Origin: Aaosphaeria pasadenensis
Taxonomy: Eukaryota > Ascomycota > Dothideomycetes > Pleosporales
Direction of reading: 5' to 3'
Assembly: GCA_022813625.1 (NCBI GenBank)
Contig: JAKLMB010000011.1
Location: forward strand, 434,001 to 498,000
DNA: 64,000 nt
This document shows, one piece after another, positions 45,029-54,682 of the stretch; position 1 is the first letter of the stretch, and each line of letters starts with the position of its first letter. The notes beneath the pieces are model-generated. The model saw nothing but the letters and a program-made list of their open reading frames with translations. It was not told the origin of the DNA and ran no database searches. A program made the translations under genes and the position numbers.

Positions 45029-47731
45029 ATGGCGCAGAACGCGAGAATTGCCGCGTTGACGGACGAGTTGATCCAATCCATTGTCGATTTTAGACCTGAA
45101 ACAAATCGCCAGGCTTATAGAAGAGCACGCGATATTGCGGCAAGGGCGTTGAAGCCACATCAGTATAATCGCACAAATCAGTTTGAAGTGAGGACGAGCT
45201 ACGAAGGGCTTGACGAAAAGTTTCGCGTGCTGAACCGCGATGATCTGGCCGATGCGTTGGGGGAGCGCATGAGGGAACTGGAGGACCATCGTTACAAATG
45301 GAAACCTGAATGTTTGAAGCTGCTTTTGCTACTCGCTGATAGACCGACCGACGATGCAGACGTCAAAGCCCTGGAACTGTTGAAGCCACCAGAGGAGCAA
45401 GATCCCCTTACGTGGAAGGAAATTCTGGACGAGGATCCTTACTCCGACGAGGAGATCTGGAAGGACATTGACTATGCAGAAGAGTCCTCAGAGGACGAGA
45501 AACCCATACAAAGGAGAAAGGAAAAAGTAAAAGATTTACCACCATCAAGTGCCGAGGAGGATGATGTATTTGATCCCGAAACTTGTGTGCTTCCGCCTGA
45601 CGGAGAAATCATAGCCGAAATCAAGGATGCTCAATTTTGGAAACATAGCAGGCTCGATAGATCTGAAAAGATCGAGATTACAGAACTACAAGCAATTCGA
45701 GAAACACTTTTCATGCTTGCGGGGCTGGAAACATCACTGTACCTTAGTGACAAACGGAACGCTAGTGTGCGAGTCAATCAACATTACGCTGTCAATCATG
45801 CAATACCGAAAACCATGGACCATCTTCTATCTCAGCTCGGCGAAATTGGTCGAGACATATCCAAACTTCGACAGTGGACCATGCGCCCTTCTTCTATTCC
45901 ACTTGTCCAAACATTTGAAGCAGTCATCTGCCGGCGCCTGTCCGATTTTGATAGGTATCTCGCCGACTTACAACGCCTCTATCTGCTCCCTGAAAGCCCG
46001 ACAGCAGTGAGCTTGTTGAAGCTGCATTCTGAAATCGATGAAGAAGCAAGGCCACTCCTTAAGCTGGCCCAGCTGGTCATCGACATAGCCCCATCTTTAC
46101 TGGTGAACCCTTTTGCTCACTTGGAAAGACTGTTCGAGCAGACAACACTGGCTCAGATGACACTCGAGAAGGACGTATTCGATTTCTTTTCCACCATCTT
46201 TTTCGAATGTCTCCAGACATATCTCAAGCCCATCCGCCTATGGATGGAATTCGGCGAGCTTGGAGCCAATGATGAGACCTTTTTTATATTCGAAAACGAC
46301 TCTGGCAGTGATGTCGCGTCACTCTGGCACGACAGATTCGTTCTGCGACGAGGGCAAGCAGACAAACTACGATGTCCAGAGTTCTTGCATCCTGCGGCAC
46401 AGAAGATTTTCAATACTGGAAAGAGCGTGGTATTTCTAAAGGAGTTGAATATCTACGACAATTTCTCGAACTCTGCCGCGCCCGAACCTCGACTCGACCA
46501 CGAGGCCGTCTGCGGTGGGCCTGATCTCCCCATCTCGCCATTCCCAGATCTTTTCCAGGCCGCTTTCGATGGGTGGATCAGGAGTAAATACTCTAAAGCT
46601 TCGACGATGCTCCGCAAGCATCTCTTTACAGAGTGCCGATTGCTGGAAATTCTCCAATCTTACAACATCGTGTACCTTGGTGCAAACGGTTCAGCGTTTC
46701 AAGATTTCGCAAACTCGGTTTTTGAACGTGTAGACTCCAAGCAGCGAGGCTGGAACGATCGATTCCTACTCACGGAGCTGGCCCGCGGCATCTATGCAAA
46801 CATATTGGCACAGACAGAGGTTGATAGAGTAGTTGTGAAGTCAGTGCGGACGAAGAGTGAAGGTCATTCAGTCAAGGGATTGGCAAGTGTATCCATCGAC
46901 TATGCTGTAAGCCTTTTTTCTCCTTTATCAAGCGAATACCCTACTGATGCAGTCCAGCTACCATGGTCGATCATGAATGTTCTCCAGCGCTCTTCTATCC
47001 CAATCTACCAACAAGTATTTACCTTTCTACTTCAAATATACCGAGCCAAGTACATTCTACAAGGCATTCAACTTGTGGACATTCGCATGATTAAAGATGC
47101 GCGCTTGCAGGCCTTTAGCTACAAGCTGCGACACAGTCTGATCTGGTTCGCCGATATCCTACGATCATACCTCGCAGAGACAGTCATCGCCCGATCAATT
47201 GAAGATATGGTCAAGGCAATGGAGGCAGCAGAAGATATAGATGACATGTCGAACGTCCACATTAAGTACCTTGCTCGACTGCAAGAGCAGGCACTCTTAG
47301 CGGACAACTTAAAACCGATCCACTCTACCATCATCGCAACATTGGACCTCGCTGTTGCATTCAAAGATGCCCACGCTAGGGAAGCTGCAAAGACAGATAG
47401 CATCAATTCCTCGGAAGCGAAGGACAAGAAGAAGCCTGCTCGCCCTGCCCTGAAAGGCGGGAGGAGAAAGAGCGTCATCCCTGCAATTGTCGAAGCCGAC
47501 TCTTCTGATTCCGACCTCGATGCAGCTGCTGCAGAGGACTCGAGCAGTCCGATCAAGAGTGAAAAATCTCTTGACAGCACCTTGCAGGCTCTACAAAAGA
47601 TCGATCAAGATTTCAATAGACAATTGCCTTTCATAGTCGCTGGCCTCCGCACGATAGGACGTGTCGGCGCCGATCCGGTCTGGGAAATGCTAGCAGACAG
47701 ATTGGAGTGGGACAAGAAGAAGGATAGATAG
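45029..47731 (+). CDS. Gamma-tubulin complex component, GCP5/6 type (Spc97/Spc98 family)
   Basis: Component of the gamma-tubulin ring complex that nucleates microtubules at spindle pole bodies. I start at the ATG preceding AQNARIAALTDELIQSIVDF, 255 nt inside the maximal frame, because the longer version would begin at the divergent gene's start. Exons are 45029-46906 and 46958-47731, giving 883 residues. The 51-nt intron (46907-46952 plus five bases to 46957) has GTAAGC and CAG ends and no stop. Removing it restores DYALPWSIMNVLQRS, matching the family's DYxxPWPL block at the start of the second grip domain. The first grip region includes QLGEIGRDISKLRQW and an acidic insert (EDPYSDEEIWKDIDYAEESSEDE region). 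A Lys-rich, Ser/Asp-rich insert lies near residues 780-835. The long acidic N-terminal insert argues for GCP5 or GCP6 rather than GCP2-4. Confidence 0.85.
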   Translation: MAQNARIAALTDELIQSIVDFRPETNRQAYRRARDIAARALKPHQYNRTNQFEVRTSYEGLDEKFRVLNRDDLADALGERMRELEDHRYKWKPECLKLLLLLADRPTDDADVKALELLKPPEEQDPLTWKEILDEDPYSDEEIWKDIDYAEESSEDEKPIQRRKEKVKDLPPSSAEEDDVFDPETCVLPPDGEIIAEIKDAQFWKHSRLDRSEKIEITELQAIRETLFMLAGLETSLYLSDKRNASVRVNQHYAVNHAIPKTMDHLLSQLGEIGRDISKLRQWTMRPSSIPLVQTFEAVICRRLSDFDRYLADLQRLYLLPESPTAVSLLKLHSEIDEEARPLLKLAQLVIDIAPSLLVNPFAHLERLFEQTTLAQMTLEKDVFDFFSTIFFECLQTYLKPIRLWMEFGELGANDETFFIFENDSGSDVASLWHDRFVLRRGQADKLRCPEFLHPAAQKIFNTGKSVVFLKELNIYDNFSNSAAPEPRLDHEAVCGGPDLPISPFPDLFQAAFDGWIRSKYSKASTMLRKHLFTECRLLEILQSYNIVYLGANGSAFQDFANSVFERVDSKQRGWNDRFLLTELARGIYANILAQTEVDRVVVKSVRTKSEGHSVKGLASVSIDYAVSLFSPLSSEYPTDAVQLPWSIMNVLQRSSIPIYQQVFTFLLQIYRAKYILQGIQLVDIRMIKDARLQAFSYKLRHSLIWFADILRSYLAETVIARSIEDMVKAMEAAEDIDDMSNVHIKYLARLQEQALLADNLKPIHSTIIATLDLAVAFKDAHAREAAKTDSINSSEAKDKKKPARPALKGGRRKSVIPAIVEADSSDSDLDAAAAEDSSSPIKSEKSLDSTLQALQKIDQDFNRQLPFIVAGLRTIGRVGADPVWEMLADRLEWDKKKDR

Positions 47732-48697
47732 CTATTTAGATCAAATTTACACATCAAGTATCTGCCACACTTCAATCCCAAGTCCTTGTTAAAATGTTTC
47801 AAAGCCATCAGCAGCCAACGCCTATAACCGTGAGATTATATGGGGTGCCACGCTCGAAGCGAAAGCAGCGCGCCGCTTGGGGCCTTGCGCGCGCAAGGTG
47901 TGCAACATTAAACTGCCCCACCACCCTCTCCTATTTATTAGCATGCTACCTGCGTCCATGCGTCCCAGAAATTGGAACCCCACGTTGCAGCCAATTTAAA
48001 CCACGGTGTGTTAGCTGCAGCGAAGCTTGTGCTAACATCATCTCTTCAACCTCCGCTGTGCCGCCGACATCGCGCATCCTTGCATCGTCTGTCAACACCG
48101 CTTCTTACATTGCTGAGTCTACTCGATTGCCTTCAGGGCGCTGAGAGACGAATAGAATTGGTTTTAGACTGCGGAATATCTTCATCTTGACAACTACAAT
48201 CGAGAAATACGCACAGTCGGACTAGGGCGAACGTGTCGTGGAGGAAACAAGAGAGCTTTGTCACGACGGAACACCAGAAGAAACCTGCAATATATAAGTG
48301 TCACTGCTAAGAGAAACTAACAGGGTTGCAAGACATAATACCAAAAGGACACAGAAATACTTAATCGTAACTGCTAAGAGAAAACGACAAGACCGCAAGA
48401 CATTTCACGAGTGTCAGTAAGCAGCTACAATTATTCGCATCGCAAGGCTGTCGAGCAGAACACATTACAATTCGAGCAGGAGATTTGTAGATCCGAAGTA
48501 ATTAATTCGATTCAGTTCTTCCAACCCAGCTTTAAGAGAGGCTGAAAATTAAGCCTCGAACTCCAGAAACACCAAAACTCCAGAAATACCCAAACTCCAT
48601 AACACCTGCGGAACCCAAGGGTATCTTTTCGAAAACCAAGCAAATATTAGAATCAGAGAGAGAGCCAGTCCGTCCCAAGCGTCAAAAGCCTCCAGCC
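47732..48697. other. Spacer with a 67-bp tandem duplication
   Basis: 3' flank of the GCP gene, then AT-balanced sequence. Two copies of an ACTGCTAAGAGAAA...GCAAGACAT segment lie at about 48303-48337 and 48370-48402. No gene is supported. Confidence 0.55.
48303..48402. repeat. Two-copy direct repeat, about 67-bp offset
   Basis: The words ACTGCTAAGAGAAA and GCAAGACAT occur in the same order and spacing in both copies; the sequence between them differs by several bases. Confidence 0.65.
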
Positions 48698-48925
48698 ATG
48701 CGTCACCCAGCCGCGGCAACAGTAATCGCGATCTTGCTGGGTTTGTTGTTCCTCATGACGGTCGTCAATCGTTGGATTTCCGATGGTCATCATGAAGGAA
48801 ACCCACATCCTAACGATGTACCCAAGCAAGTCGATGTCCAGAAAGAGAATGGCGAGAACGGCGAGAACGAAGAAAGCGAGGAGGGAGACGAGGGAAAGGA
48901 CGAAATACACCTTGGAAGTCTTTAG
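48698..48925 (+). CDS. Possible small membrane-anchored acidic protein
   Basis: A 75-codon frame. A short basic N-terminus is followed by a single hydrophobic helix (ATVIAILLGLLFLMTVV) and then a hydrophilic tail that turns strongly acidic (GENGENEESEEGDEGKDE). That would be a signal-anchored protein with an exposed acidic tail. I recognise no family. It ends 15 bp before the convergent orphan gene's stop. A 96-codon frame runs antisense over it, but this one has the more protein-like composition. It may equally be chance. Confidence 0.35.
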   Translation: MRHPAAATVIAILLGLLFLMTVVNRWISDGHHEGNPHPNDVPKQVDVQKENGENGENEESEEGDEGKDEIHLGSL

Positions 48926-48939
48926 GGACAAGGGACTCT

Positions 48940-50145
48940 TCACTTTCCGCCGCGCCTCTTGCCGTTCTCCATGCGGCGCTTTTCCTTAAACTCCTTGGAG
49001 TTTTTGAGTTGTTCGTAGCCGTTCAGCCACTCTCTCACGACCACCCCCGCCAGCGTCCTCCGGTCGCTTGATGGCCGGCCCCGCCTTGGCTTATGCTCGC
49101 TGTTTGCCTCGGGAATCACGCCCAGCAGTTCGAAGCACACTGCCCTCACGTTGTCAGCAAAGACACCAACTTCGTTCTTGTGGATATCCTGCTGCCATTC
49201 CTTGGTGCGAGTCTTTGCCCACCGTGGAGCGCCTTGCTTGGCCTCATCCTGAGTTGACGGCAGGTTACTCAACTCCATCATGGCCGCTTTGATTGCGTCC
49301 CAGGGTCGCGTTTTGTCCCCCGGGTACCCAAGGCAAATCAACGCCCAATCAGTGAGCTCCTTGGCCAAATTCTCATTCTGGATGAGATATATTGGCTTCC
49401 GGACGAGTGGGCGAGGTACGGCGGGTGGGTAAGAAACGGTGGGTGGGCTAGGTACGGCGGGCGCGTGAGGTGCGACAGGCCAGTAAGGTGGGCCAGCCTG
49501 CACTGGCATAGGTTGAGCCATGGGCTCGAGCGCATACTCGAGCCCTGTGCCTGGCTGCTCCTCCATGGGGAATTGGGGAGCTGCCATCGGCTGGCCACCG
49601 CCAACCAGAGGAAAGGTCAACTCCAGACCAAGATCTGGCAGGAGCATACCGCCAGCTCCCATCTCCTGCTCTGCCAGTGGCAGATCGCCCATGAACAGAT
49701 CTTGGCCTGCCTCTGGCTGCCAACCCAGGGGCACGGGGCCATGGACCAGACCATGGTCGAGGTTGTTGAGGACCGGTTGTTGGTCCTCCGCGTTGAACAT
49801 GGGGTTGAAGGCCCCCTCTGACCCCTCTGACCCCTCTGTCCCCTCTGACCCCTCTGTACCCTCTGTACCCTCTGTACCCTCTGCCTCCTCCACCCACGCT
49901 GTGTTCTCAAACCACGCTGCGTTCTCAAACCACGATCCCCAACTTACCCCATCTGCGGCCTCTGCGGCCCCTCCATTCATCATCCCGGCCTCCTGGTCGT
50001 GGACAAGTGGCTCATAGAACCACGGGTCGATAGACCCCTCCACCATCGTGAGATCCTGTCCGAGGACAGACTCACTTCTTCCGCGAACAAATGCGTTGAA
50101 GGGAAAAACTTCCCCGCTCAGCATTTGTTGCGTTTGTTGATTCAT
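48940..50145 (-). CDS. Unassigned 401-residue protein with Glu-Gly-Thr/Ser repeats
   Basis: A single long frame with no recognised domain. The N-terminal half is acidic, with aromatic duplication (SWFENAAWFENTAW) and then about nine tandem three-residue units EGT or EGS at residues 88-112. The middle is Pro/Gly/Met-rich and likely disordered. The C-terminal 130 residues look folded: helical (LAKELTDWALICLGYPGD, DNVRAVCFELLGVIPE), then a basic AT-hook-like patch (KPRRGRPSSDRR) and a Lys/Arg-rich end. An acidic/aromatic half plus a basic GRP patch suggests a nuclear, DNA-associated role, but this is only composition. A 60-nt intron in the 5' UTR (50224-50165; GTAAGT, CTGAC branch site, CAG) is likely. 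Confidence 0.6.
   Translation of the reverse strand: MNQQTQQMLSGEVFPFNAFVRGRSESVLGQDLTMVEGSIDPWFYEPLVHDQEAGMMNGGAAEAADGVSWGSWFENAAWFENTAWVEEAEGTEGTEGTEGSEGTEGSEGSEGAFNPMFNAEDQQPVLNNLDHGLVHGPVPLGWQPEAGQDLFMGDLPLAEQEMGAGGMLLPDLGLELTFPLVGGGQPMAAPQFPMEEQPGTGLEYALEPMAQPMPVQAGPPYWPVAPHAPAVPSPPTVSYPPAVPRPLVRKPIYLIQNENLAKELTDWALICLGYPGDKTRPWDAIKAAMMELSNLPSTQDEAKQGAPRWAKTRTKEWQQDIHKNEVGVFADNVRAVCFELLGVIPEANSEHKPRRGRPSSDRRTLAGVVVREWLNGYEQLKNSKEFKEKRRMENGKRRGGK
49815..49885. repeat. 9-bp coding repeat (Glu-Gly-Thr/Ser units)
   Basis: Tandem 9-bp units of the type CCCTCTGAC or CCCTCTGTA on the plus strand encode the EGS/EGT run of the 401-residue protein. Confidence 0.8.
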
Positions 50146-50184
50146 CTTGTGTTGGGTGATGAACCTGATGGCTTCAAGAAGTCA

Positions 50185-50410
50185 GTTGAGAAAAGGTGCT
50201 GGGAGAGTTGTTGAGAGTACTTACGGAGTTTTGGGAAAGGGTCTTGGGTGTGAGGGAAGAGGATTCGAGGTTTGTTGAAGGGAGTGTTGGGGGTGTTTTT
50301 GTGTGGCTTCAAGCGGTTAGATGAGAGACAGTGTTGGCAGAGTTGAAAGTACTTACGGAGTGGAGAGAGATTTGGGAGTGTGAGAGAAGAGTATTCGAGG
50401 GATAGGGGAA
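50185..50410. repeat. Duplicated block (132-bp offset) carrying a splice donor
   Basis: Two copies share GAGTTGxxAGTACTTACGGAG, then GGGxGTGxGAGxGAAGAGxATTCGAGG. On the minus strand each copy contains CTCC followed by GTAAGTACT, a strong 5' splice site. The proximal copy supplies the presumed donor of the 5' UTR intron; the distal copy may be an alternative first exon. Confidence 0.6.
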
Positions 50411-50466
50411 GGATATCTGGGAAGCGTTAGCAGAGCGTTGGTGAAGTGTGGAAGAGTGGATGGCAA

Positions 50467-50642
50467 GAGTATTGAGGGTGGGTGGGCAGAGTGTTGAGGG
50501 TAGATGGAAAGAGTGTTGAGGGTAGATGGAACGAGTGTTGAGGGTGAATGAAAAGAGTGCTGAGGGTGGGTGGAAAGAGTGTCACGAGTAATTGGGAAGA
50601 GTCTTGAGGGTGGATGGGGAGAGACTTACGAGTAGTTGGGAA
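50467..50642. repeat. 22-bp tandem repeat, eight copies
   Basis: Eight adjacent 22-bp units begin GAGTGTTGAGGGT or variants, with unit starts at 50467, 50489, 50511, 50533, 50555, 50577, 50599 and 50621. The eighth contains CTTAC, again a splice-donor word on the minus strand. Confidence 0.9.
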
Positions 50643-52876
50643 GTGTCTTGAGAGTGCCTTTGGTGACTCCTTGGAGAGTCGATGGGATGTGTCTTGGAAG
50701 ATATTTGGGAACTCCCTTGAGAGTACTTGAGATGTGTCTTGGAAGAGTATCTGGGAACTACCTTGAGAGTCTTGAGATGTGTCTTGTGGGTGGCTTGAAA
50801 GTTTCTTGATCGCGAAGAGTCTTGCTGGTGTCTTGCTGAGCATCGAGGGAAAGATCCAGCGGCTTTATATCTAGAAAGAATAACTCCATCGTACCCATTA
50901 CAGCGTCTCTCAACACATTGAACATCGTACCCATTACAACGTCTCTCAATATTTTGAACTATTGGAAATGAAGCAGTGTTGGGAGTTTTGCTAGATGTTC
51001 GGCTCATGAGTGTGTATGTACCAGTCATCGCATCAACGATGAACCAAAGTTTGTCCCGTTGAGACCCAATGATGCAGACAACGAACAGTTCAATTTGTCC
51101 AGACACATGGTAGCTATCGAAGCAGGAACCAGTTTTGAGCAACATGCACCTTCTACATCACACGTTCGCCGAACCCAATGCCATTCATCCCTGGATCGTT
51201 CACGCTTTGTCGAAAGCAAAACGTGGTAAACCAATCTATGTTCCTCCGAAACGCTCCCGTCTAGGAGTAAGAGAAGGAAACAGCTAAGAGGAAAGAGGAA
51301 ATATTGCCCTCGTCAAGTCTGTCCGTGCTTTCCAAATGCCCATTATACACTTACTGGGAAAGAAGGCTTTTGGGAGCCTCCCTGCAGTATCCGAACCTAG
51401 TAGAACGCACTTCACATGAAATCAGCCTTGGAAAGAAGCGCGGAGAAATTCAGGCTCACAACAAGCATTATTATTCAAAGACCATTCTGGTATTTTAGAA
51501 GGCAGGCATGCATCTTCACATGCTTTGCTTCTGTACCGGGGGCAATATTCGTTCGCGTTTCTGATTGAACAGTGATGAACCCCAACACATCATGCTCAGG
51601 AATACATTTCCCATTAGAACGAATACACTAGGAGTTCTGAAAAGTTCTTCAAAATGTGCTCATCAGGCTATTGGTGCCACATCTGGTCAGTGATGACTTG
51701 GTACATCACTGCGATTGTTGGGCTAGCAATCCCCTAGTTTCTCTTCTCGTAGAATTGTGGGAGACCAGTGGTTTTAGACCATCTTGTCTACCATTATCAC
51801 AGCATCTCAAGCATATGTAGTTCTCGGTGCATAGTGTGCGCCACCTGCGTTACATGCTTTATGACTCCTATTTCGATATGCGTTCCCTGTTGAGGTCATT
51901 CTTACTGACGCCAAACGCACTGAGTAGGTACGCAGCTGTCCGTTGATGTGTGTGCCATACAATCATCATGTGATTTATGAACATTATTCCGAGGACCAGC
52001 AATAGAAACGAAATGCTCCTTCGATGTATGTACATAGATCCAGCATCAATGACCAGACCCTCCTGTAAAGTAACCATGCATGTAAGCATCGACTGTCTTC
52101 GGCTAATGAATTACCATGCGTGGCTAGCCTCCTGCTCAATACGGACGGATCGCATCGCCCCGCGCGCTAATCATCCCTGCATCATATGTACCAAGATACA
52201 CCCCGATTCAACTTCATTCCTCTGTTCTGAACAAAAACCTGTCATATTATATTGTATTTGTTGGCCTAGATGTGAATACTGACCAACGATTAGCCTGCTT
52301 TGCGCTCCCACAGGCACATGCGGCTGTCGCACCGGTCGCCCGCCCCCCTTCACGGCGTACGCACCTCAATCGCCTCCAGACCCCATTAGGCTTGTGCTCA
52401 GATGTAAAGAAGACAAGGCCTCCTCTGATTTGCTAGAAACTCGCCTCTTCACCCATTACTGCACTAAAAATCGCTCCACAAGATACCCAAGCTCGCATTT
52501 CGCACACGGAATGGCCCATATGTTACACTGCTCTCGTGTGCCCTTCCCATCAGAGATCCGATCCAATCGACCTAGTTACGTGCGAAAGTGCCAGCCCCTT
52601 GCCCGTAGCCTGCTTCGATACCGACATGGGCATACGTTGAACAGGCTGAGTTTTTGACTAAAGTTACTCTTTTTGGGAAGCAATTGCTTCGTTCGACGTG
52701 ATGATTATGCTCGCCTAAGTATGCAATGAGTGTGAGTGGCGATGGTAAGGACTATAAGTAACGGCTTTAAATTTGCTTTGACTACAATTATGAGGTAAAT
52801 TGATCAGTTTACAATCCAAACAGCCGATTTCATCTTCTTTTCCACCCTTGGTTTACACATTTCATCTACAGTGACC

Positions 52877-53359
52877 ATGAGTTCTTCCAACTACATTTCT
52901 TCTTCATCTCCACCGACATCGACTACTCACAGCATACAAACTAGTATTAAAAGCAATAATACACCTGTTCCTTGCTCAGTCACACCTTCTATGTCACCTC
53001 AAGTTTCAAACCCTGCGTTTTACGCCAAACCGTTCGACAAGTATGTGTTGAAAGGCGGAGGTGCACAACACGACATATTCAGGCGATTCAAAATCTGCTC
53101 GGCCGAAGAAGAAGACTTCTTGATACACTGGAGCCAAAACAGGATCAACTCGGGCATCTTCTCACGCGACGAAGGAGGAACGTTAGAATTCCGCATTAGC
53201 TCCTCTGATTCCTCCAATCTATCCAAATTGGGCATCGGCGGACGTGAAGGCTGCTTCAAAAGTGGCGTCCAATGGACGCACGTCTACGACGAGGAGGGCG
53301 TATCTTGGCTCACGCAGGTTCACTGCTCTGACTCCGACGAATGGTCCCCAAAGGTGTGA
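52877..53359 (+). CDS. Unassigned 160-residue protein
   Basis: A single frame starting at the ATG before SSSNYISSSSPP. Residues 1-55 are Ser/Thr/Pro-rich and probably disordered. Residues 55-160 look like a compact domain (FDKYVLKGGGAQHDIFRRF, EEEDFLIHWSQNRINSG, GGTLEFRISSSD, WTHVYDEEGVSWLTQVHC) with alternating aromatic and polar residues and a GGREGCFKSG loop. No signal peptide or membrane helix is seen. I recognise no family. A CT-rich segment at 52830-52870 precedes it, as expected for a fungal leader. Probably a lineage-specific gene. Confidence 0.5.
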   Translation: MSSSNYISSSSPPTSTTHSIQTSIKSNNTPVPCSVTPSMSPQVSNPAFYAKPFDKYVLKGGGAQHDIFRRFKICSAEEEDFLIHWSQNRINSGIFSRDEGGTLEFRISSSDSSNLSKLGIGGREGCFKSGVQWTHVYDEEGVSWLTQVHCSDSDEWSPKV

Positions 53360-54682
53360 GATGGGAATGGACACGATATGGAGAGCTAGGGAAGGATCAG
53401 TCGGCATGGCCCGTCAGGGTTGACTCCGGGCGACTATTGCTTCAGCCGATTGGCAAAGTGTCGTGAGGCACAGTTCGACTGTGGAGTCGATAGTTCGCAA
53501 CCTCAACCCCAGTACATGGCACCACTGCTTCGTTTTGGGATTTTTAGCAAGCGCTTCAACCGGTCTTGATATCCTATCAGCAGCATGGAACTGTGCGGTG
53601 TTTGTTTTCCAACTTATGGACACTGCCTATGGTTGAATTGCTCTCTGTGAGTCAGGCACTAGGTAGCTAGAAGAATACCAAGTATATGGGAAAAACATAG
53701 CTCTAGCCTTTTCGCTCATCCAAGTATACTAGAATTATTTTTTCAATTATTGCCCATACATCCGTTCTTCAGCGTTCCGCTTCTTCCGACTAATGCCATA
53801 CGGTTGATCTCGCATCGACGATACGACCGGACGCGGCACGTGTTGGACAGCAACTGCAAGTGCGTGATGACAGAATTAGCAGAGCCACGCCGCAAAGCTG
53901 CATCTTGTAGTCTGGACTATCACCTGCCTAACAGAATCGGCTAAAGGATTAATCCTATCGGCGCGCAAGAACTAAAGCCAACGGTCTGGTGCGCGGCTGC
54001 AGCGAAGTCTCTGATTCGTCGTTGCGGCACAGCAGCGCCAAGATCTTAACGGGATGCATAAGTCGCTGTGCCTTACCCTAGTCTTCACACACGCAGCAAA
54101 CACCTCTCCAATGAGAAAGGAATCAGGATGACGACTTACCGGCCTGTTGGGTCGAAATACCCTGGGGTAGATGTTGGAGTTGACTCGTTCTGACCTATCT
54201 GAGTTGTGCATATTTTGACCCTCCGCGGCTCGACAATCAGCCTTACTCCCTTTGGACGCCAGCTCAATCAACATCACTATAATTAGTGTAGAAACGGGTT
54301 GAACATCAGACGCGCTGCATCAATTCGAAGCGCTGGCAAGGCGGATCCTAGTGTATCTTCATCGGTGGGCACTGTCTGCTTTGATGATAGTTCGTGAACG
54401 CATGGAGTGGTAGTATGTTGATATAAGTACGGCAGGCAGCTGCTTCAACATATCTTTCTTTCCATCATTATCAATAACAAAAACAAAAACAAGAAGAGCG
54501 ATCTTCTTTCTTCCATATTTCCTTTGGGTGGTTTTGTTATTTCTTTTCTGATTTGTCTCCTAAATCTCCTATCGTATCTTTCCTCTACGATCTCCTAGCC
54601 TCACTCTCTATCTCATCTCAATCTTCTTCTATCAACTCAATCAACGAATCTCTTTCATACCACACCAACAACAACAATCAAA
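53360..54682. other. Spacer and leader of the 224-residue orphan gene
   Basis: No gene is seen in the first kilobase. A TATAAG at 54422-54427 and a long C/T/A-rich stretch (54450-54680) with many CAA and TCT words look like the promoter and leader of the gene starting at 54683. Confidence 0.5.

Larger units (their letters stand above)
50146..52876. other. Repeat-rich upstream region and empty spacer
   Basis: The stretch from 50146 to 50420 is the 5' region of the 401-residue gene and includes a duplicated block with splice donors. 50467-50642 is a 22-bp tandem repeat, and further diverged relatives continue to about 50810. A minus-strand frame across the repeats (about 138 codons) is Ser/Gln/Thr/Pro-rich and looks like a product of the repeat, not a gene. 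From 51000 to 52860 I see no gene. Confidence 0.5.

Noticed and set aside
50427..51145. Minus-strand frames of 138 and 187 codons rich in Ser, Gln, Thr, Pro
   Set aside because: They are translations of the 22-bp tandem repeat; periodic residues follow from the DNA repeat and no start context or domain is seen.
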